A stretch of 27,076 nucleotides of DNA from assembly GCA_002171275.2 (NCBI GenBank), contig NHFZ02000007.1, forward strand, positions 1 through 27,076, in the 5' to 3' direction. Position numbers and translations under genes: made by a program. Source of the stretch: Pelagibacteraceae bacterium TMED124 (GTDB taxonomy: Bacteria; Pseudomonadota; Alphaproteobacteria; Pelagibacterales; Pelagibacteraceae). Under the pieces are notes generated by a model. That model worked only from the letters and a program-made list of their open reading frames with translations, searched no databases and was not told the origin of the DNA. Positions 23,487 through 27,076 of the stretch are shown here, piece by piece (position 1 is the stretch's first letter; each line of letters begins with the position of its first letter).

Positions 23487-26027
23487 ATGTATTTTATTTT
23501 ATTTTCTGTGTTTAGTTTTTTATTTTGTTCCGATTATTTTAAAGGTCAAATTGTTGATGAATTGGGAAATCCTATTTCAGGTGTCAATATTGAGTTAATA
23601 GAATCGCAAACGGGTACTTCTAGTGACAATGATGGTTTTTTTGCTATTGAGTACAATCAAAATCAGTTTTTATTCAAGATTACTCATATTGGTTATAATC
23701 AGAAAATTATTGATGCTTCAACAGAAAATGTTTCAAGAATTGTCTTAAAGAAATCGCCATTAGACTCTAATCCTATTGTTGTAACCGGTGCTAGACGTGA
23801 TTCATATATTAAAGATGTACCTATTAAAACCAAAATTATAACAAATTATGACATTAAAACATCAGGAGTGTCATCTGTCAAAGAGCTTTTAGAGTTAGCT
23901 GTTCCAAATATTCAAAATGTAATGTCTAGCCACGCAGGAATAAGTAACGATAATATAAAAATTCAAGGGTTAGATAATAAATATGTATTGTTTCTTATTG
24001 ATGGAGCCAGAGTGTCTGGTGAATTTGCAGGTAATCTAGATTTTAATATGCTAACTCTTTCAAATGTAGAAACTATTGAGGTTGTAGAAGGAGGTATGTC
24101 AAGTTTATATGGCTCAAGTGCAATTGGGGGTGTTGTAAATATTATTACATCAAAAGAATCAAAACCCTTTGAGTTTGAGTTCTCTCATTTGCACGATAGT
24201 CCGTTAGTCTCTTCTACAGATGCAAAAGTTGGGTTTGGCTTTAATAATTTTAATTATAGTGTAAATTTATCACAGCAAAAAAGTAATGGTTATGATCTTA
24301 CACCGGATCCAATTGAAGAACGCAACCCCCTAAAAACTCTTGAAGAATACACCGCGAATACTATAAGTCATAGATTAAATTATTTTTTTAATGAGAGTTT
24401 TTCAGTTGGGCTGAGTTACAAAGATTATAAAAATAAAATATCTCAATATACTAATCATTTAGTTTTTACAGATGGCCCTTTATACCCATCATACTATTAT
24501 TCTTCATTAGCTGGTAAATTGCCATGGTTCCAAGATAAAGAGTATAAACTAGACTTAAATTTTGCAAAAAATAAATCATCGGTGTTTATCAAGTATCATT
24601 ATGATAAATATGATAAAGGTTATTATTTCTTTAATTATACAGATTTAGATTGCAGTAATGCTAGTGAAGATTATTTTTGTAACAATTCTAATAATTTAGT
24701 TGATGCAGAGTATGTCAATTCTACAAATAAAAGTGAGAACGTTATTTTAAAGTATATATATGATATGAGCGACACAAGTTATTTGACGTTTGGTTATGAG
24801 CAAAATAAAAATAGATATATTTCTGGTAATATATATTCGCATATTGGGGATTTGGGAAATGGTGAGTATGATGAAGGCATAGAGTCTTTTATTGATGAGA
24901 ATGGAAACAATCAATGGGATGACGGCGAGCAATTTACTGATTTGAATTTTAATGGATTTACAGCTGGAGTTTATGATTTAGGCGAACCATTTATAGATTG
25001 TGATGAAGAATTAGGGATTTGCCAAAATGATGATGGATGGGATTTTGAGTCAATGGGTAATGGACAATATGACGCTGCTGAATTTTATCTTGATATAGGT
25101 GATGGCCTTTGTAATGGAGACTGTTTGGCGGAGTCTATTTATGGAGCTGTAGATGGGTCAAAAACATATTTAACAAAAGCTTTTTTTGTTGGTTACTATG
25201 GTGACTTTAATAATAAGCAGGTGCTTTCAATATCGCTAAGAGGTGTAGATTCAAAGAATTATGGCAATGATTTAGTGTCTTCTGCAGCATACATGCTTAG
25301 AGGGAAAAAATATAATTACAGATTTAATTACAGTAAAGGATTTAGAACGCCATCAATTAAAGAACTGTATTATGATTTTCAAAGCCATCCGCCACCAATC
25401 TTAGGCAACCCAGAACTAAAGTCTACAAGAAATAATTATTATTCGCTTTCAATAGATAGAAGAACCGGCAAACTATCTAGTTCTTTTGAATTATTTCACA
25501 ATAAAGTTGAGGATATGATAGGCACCAATTATTCTGATTCTGATGGCGACGGTCAAGATGATATCATAATGTTTAACAATTATAATCAAGTTGAAATATC
25601 AGGATTTAATTTTCATTATGAGGTTTATAAGAACAAAAATAAAATTAAGCTTATTTATAATTATACAGACCCTTCATCATCTAATGATGGTGCTTTAGAG
25701 TTAATTTCAAAACACTCATTACAATTAAGGCTTAATAGAGAATTGATTGATGACAGGTTAAATTTATTTTGGAATACTAAATTTTCAGGTAAAAAGTTTA
25801 TAATGTACTTAGATGATAGGCTTTATCTAGATAGTTATTCTATATCAGATTTAATGTTATCGTTTCAAGTTGATAAGGTATTATCATTAAATTTTGGTTG
25901 TAAAAATATTTTTAATTATAAAGATTCGAATAGGTTGCTTGAGAATGATTATTTAAGAGATGTGCTGTCTACCTATAATCCTGGGCAGCGACTTTTCTTT
26001 CAATTAAATATGTCTTTTTCTAACTAA
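23487..26027 (+). CDS. hmuR: TonB-dependent heme receptor, HmuR-like
   Basis: 846 residues from ATG 23487, which gives a clean signal peptide (MYFILFSVFSFLFC). The in-frame TTG at 23457 would lie inside the inverted repeat. A carboxypeptidase-regulatory-like domain (GQIVDELGNPISGVNIELIE) comes first. The plug follows (VTGARRDSYIKDVP, IQGLDNKYVLFLIDGARVSG, GGMSSLYGSSAIGGVVNIIT), then the barrel. FRTPSIKELYYDFQSHPPP and LGNPELKSTRNN correspond to the FRAP/NPNL box of heme receptors. About residues 450-550 form an extracellular-loop insertion rich in Asp/Gly/Asn (FIDENGNNQWDDGEQFTDLN) with Cys pairs, probably calcium-binding. It is part of the heme locus and is followed by hmuY. Confidence 0.92.
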   Translation: MYFILFSVFSFLFCSDYFKGQIVDELGNPISGVNIELIESQTGTSSDNDGFFAIEYNQNQFLFKITHIGYNQKIIDASTENVSRIVLKKSPLDSNPIVVTGARRDSYIKDVPIKTKIITNYDIKTSGVSSVKELLELAVPNIQNVMSSHAGISNDNIKIQGLDNKYVLFLIDGARVSGEFAGNLDFNMLTLSNVETIEVVEGGMSSLYGSSAIGGVVNIITSKESKPFEFEFSHLHDSPLVSSTDAKVGFGFNNFNYSVNLSQQKSNGYDLTPDPIEERNPLKTLEEYTANTISHRLNYFFNESFSVGLSYKDYKNKISQYTNHLVFTDGPLYPSYYYSSLAGKLPWFQDKEYKLDLNFAKNKSSVFIKYHYDKYDKGYYFFNYTDLDCSNASEDYFCNNSNNLVDAEYVNSTNKSENVILKYIYDMSDTSYLTFGYEQNKNRYISGNIYSHIGDLGNGEYDEGIESFIDENGNNQWDDGEQFTDLNFNGFTAGVYDLGEPFIDCDEELGICQNDDGWDFESMGNGQYDAAEFYLDIGDGLCNGDCLAESIYGAVDGSKTYLTKAFFVGYYGDFNNKQVLSISLRGVDSKNYGNDLVSSAAYMLRGKKYNYRFNYSKGFRTPSIKELYYDFQSHPPPILGNPELKSTRNNYYSLSIDRRTGKLSSSFELFHNKVEDMIGTNYSDSDGDGQDDIIMFNNYNQVEISGFNFHYEVYKNKNKIKLIYNYTDPSSSNDGALELISKHSLQLRLNRELIDDRLNLFWNTKFSGKKFIMYLDDRLYLDSYSISDLMLSFQVDKVLSLNFGCKNIFNYKDSNRLLENDYLRDVLSTYNPGQRLFFQLNMSFSN

Positions 26028-26038
26028 ATATTCTATAA

Positions 26039-26058
26039 TTCGACTATTCATTCGAAAA
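26039..26058. promoter_or_regulatory. TTCGA inverted repeat before hmuY
   Basis: TTCGACTATTCATTCGAAAA is the second copy of the motif found before hmuR, with TTCGA/TCGAA arms around 8 bases. It lies 83 bases before the hmuY ATG and 36 bases before the Fur-like palindrome, so hmuY may be under double control. Confidence 0.55.
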
Positions 26059-26094
26059 TTATTGCATAGCTTTTTTTTTAGCAATAAATTATTG

Positions 26095-26117
26095 TTAATG
26101 AGAATGGCTCTCATTAA
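26095..26117. promoter_or_regulatory. Fur-box-like palindrome before hmuY
   Basis: TTAATGAGA (26095-26103) and TCTCATTAA (26109-26117) form perfect 9-bp arms around ATGGC. The core TGAGAATGGCTCTCA resembles the site at 19110-19124. It lies 24 bases before the hmuY start, in promoter position, implying iron repression of hmuY from its own promoter. Confidence 0.75.
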
Positions 26118-26141
26118 TGAATAATTAGCCAGGAGTTATAA

Positions 26142-27076
26142 ATGAATATATTTTTTACCTTTTTAAATTTTATTTTTTGTGCACTTTTAATGTCAAGTGA
26201 TGTTGATTTTAATCAGCAAAAATTTGATAGGCTTGATAAAATAGAATATACAATATTCAACGGTAATCGTGATACTGAAACATATATTGATGCAACTAGT
26301 TTTGGTGCATGGAATTATTTTTCATTTGAAACAAATTCTGTTGTGGCAACTGTATTAGATGGCGCAACTGACGATATTAATAATATTGAGGCTTCATTAG
26401 ACTGGGATTTAGCATTTAGAAGAAATCATATAAAAACAAATAGCGGATTGTCAGGACCTGGGCAAGGCGGAGGATATGTGGATGTATCAAAAACTTGGAC
26501 TGAGCATTGGCAAACTTTAGATAGTGTTCCTGAAGATGCTACTTGGCTTGAAGATGAAGAGTGGTGCTGCGCATATGCTGGTGGTGGAGTATTTAATTTG
26601 ACGCTTAATAGTAATTTAGCATTAGCTGAATGGGGAGCATTTGGTACATCGGCTGGCTTTGGTATTAATAATTATGTTATGTTTGTTAAGGATGCAGATG
26701 GTGAGCTTGTAAAATTTTGGCCGTATAATTATTATAATTCTACAAGCAATGGAGGCCATATAGAAATAAGGTACGACTATGTTGACTTAGAGCCTGACTG
26801 TACAGGAGTTGTAGGAGGAGATTCGATTTATGATGATTGTGGTGAATGTTGGACCCCTTATTGTTATTTTGGCCAAGGTAATTTTCAATTTTTATCAGAA
26901 GATGAATGTGCGTCAGGTAATGGTTCATGGATAGGCCCTAACAATCCTGGAGATCCATTTTGGAATGATACATGTACAATAGATTGTGCCGGTGTTATTG
27001 ATGGCCTATCTGTGATAGATGATTGTGGTGAATGCTGGACCCCTTATTGTTATTATGGAATGGGAAGTTTTGAATA
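26142..27076 (+). CDS. hmuY: HmuY-like heme-binding surface/secreted protein, 3' end outside the window
   Basis: The frame is open for 311 codons to the last base. AGGAG ends 6 bases before the ATG, and the N-terminus is a signal peptide (MNIFFTFLNFIFCALLMSSD). The HmuY fold shows in TYIDATSFGAWNYFSFETNS, SLDWDLAFRRNHIKTNSG (the classic DWDIAFHRxxxxTNGG-type element), a middle region with WCCAYAGGG, and VMFVKDADGELVKFWPYNYY. After about residue 222 come Cys-rich repeats (DDCGECWTPYCY twice, with DCAGVIDG), a tail not found on Porphyromonas HmuY. HmuY captures heme outside the cell and passes it to HmuR. Promoter-linked Fur and TTCGA sites precede it. Confidence 0.86.
   Translation, partial: MNIFFTFLNFIFCALLMSSDVDFNQQKFDRLDKIEYTIFNGNRDTETYIDATSFGAWNYFSFETNSVVATVLDGATDDINNIEASLDWDLAFRRNHIKTNSGLSGPGQGGGYVDVSKTWTEHWQTLDSVPEDATWLEDEEWCCAYAGGGVFNLTLNSNLALAEWGAFGTSAGFGINNYVMFVKDADGELVKFWPYNYYNSTSNGGHIEIRYDYVDLEPDCTGVVGGDSIYDDCGECWTPYCYFGQGNFQFLSEDECASGNGSWIGPNNPGDPFWNDTCTIDCAGVIDGLSVIDDCGECWTPYCYYGMGSFE
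26832..27054 (+). repeat. Two copies of a 37-bp repeat inside hmuY, period 186 bp
   Basis: Positions 26832-26868 and 27018-27054 differ at a single base (T versus C in a Cys codon). They encode DDCGECWTPYCY at a spacing of 62 residues. The nearly unchanged nucleotides suggest recent duplication or gene conversion; more copies may lie beyond the window end. Confidence 0.9.

Noticed and set aside
26061..26085. Terminator after hmuR (ATTGC...GCAAT around a T-run)
   Set aside because: Five-base stem with the T-run inside the loop, not after the stem.

Overview
The window is strongly AT-rich bacterial DNA. It looks like a marine member of the FCB group, most plausibly Candidatus Marinimicrobia (SAR406/Neomarinimicrobiota). 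That placement is an inference from three things seen here: secreted proteins with dockerin-type GDVNQNGSVDVSD and DLNGNNFWDPGE calcium-loop motifs, DDCGEC cysteine repeats, and a HmuY/HmuR-type heme system with SusC-like N-terminal domains on the TonB receptors. No rRNA, tRNA, CRISPR array, phage or IS element was seen.

Layout. (1) 1-6111: the 3' part of a TonB-dependent receptor, a SulP anion transporter, the ribosome-associated GTPase TypA/BipA, and a decayed remnant of what looks like an outer-membrane barrel gene. (2) 6100-15361: a compact light/UV and DNA-damage module. It holds an AlkA-type glycosylase, a DUF4174 protein, a 27-residue membrane micropeptide, an atypical SDR, a UvsE UV-damage endonuclease, an SDR-DUF2867 protein, an SRPBCC protein, a CPD photolyase, and four small companion genes (DUF6370-like Cys protein, Lon-N domain, VOC protein, membrane protein). 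A MerR/CarH-LitR-type regulator completes it. (3) 15429-17596: a KAS III-like enzyme and a secreted PETase/cutinase-like hydrolase with a dockerin-like tail. (4) 17722-27076: an iron/heme acquisition locus. It contains flavodoxin, a small membrane protein, a TetR regulator, HemS-like, HmuT, HmuU, HmuV, HutZ/HugZ-like, the TonB receptor HmuR, and HmuY (cut by the window end).

The most interesting part is region 2. Two intergenic regions 7 kb apart (7210-7276 and 14390-14456) carry the same bipartite inverted operator. They share a 20-bp identical stretch and have exactly the same 67-bp overall span. The first lies between alkA and the uvsE operon; the second lies between the photolyase operon and the regulator gene. 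This makes a candidate single-regulator photoprotection regulon. The regulator has a CarH/LitR layout, but the Trp and lower-ligand His used for adenosylcobalamin sensing appear to be replaced by Leu and Pro, so its signal may not be classical B12 photochemistry. Two of the four outgoing transcripts begin with long hairpin leaders that carry CUCCUC anti-Shine-Dalgarno motifs facing a purine-rich ribosome site, suggesting a second, RNA-level control layer.

In region 4, Fur-box-like palindromes precede hemS and hmuY, and a separate TTCGA-type inverted repeat precedes both hmuR and hmuY. The ATPase gene hmuV appears to start at an AUU codon behind a perfect AGGAGG.
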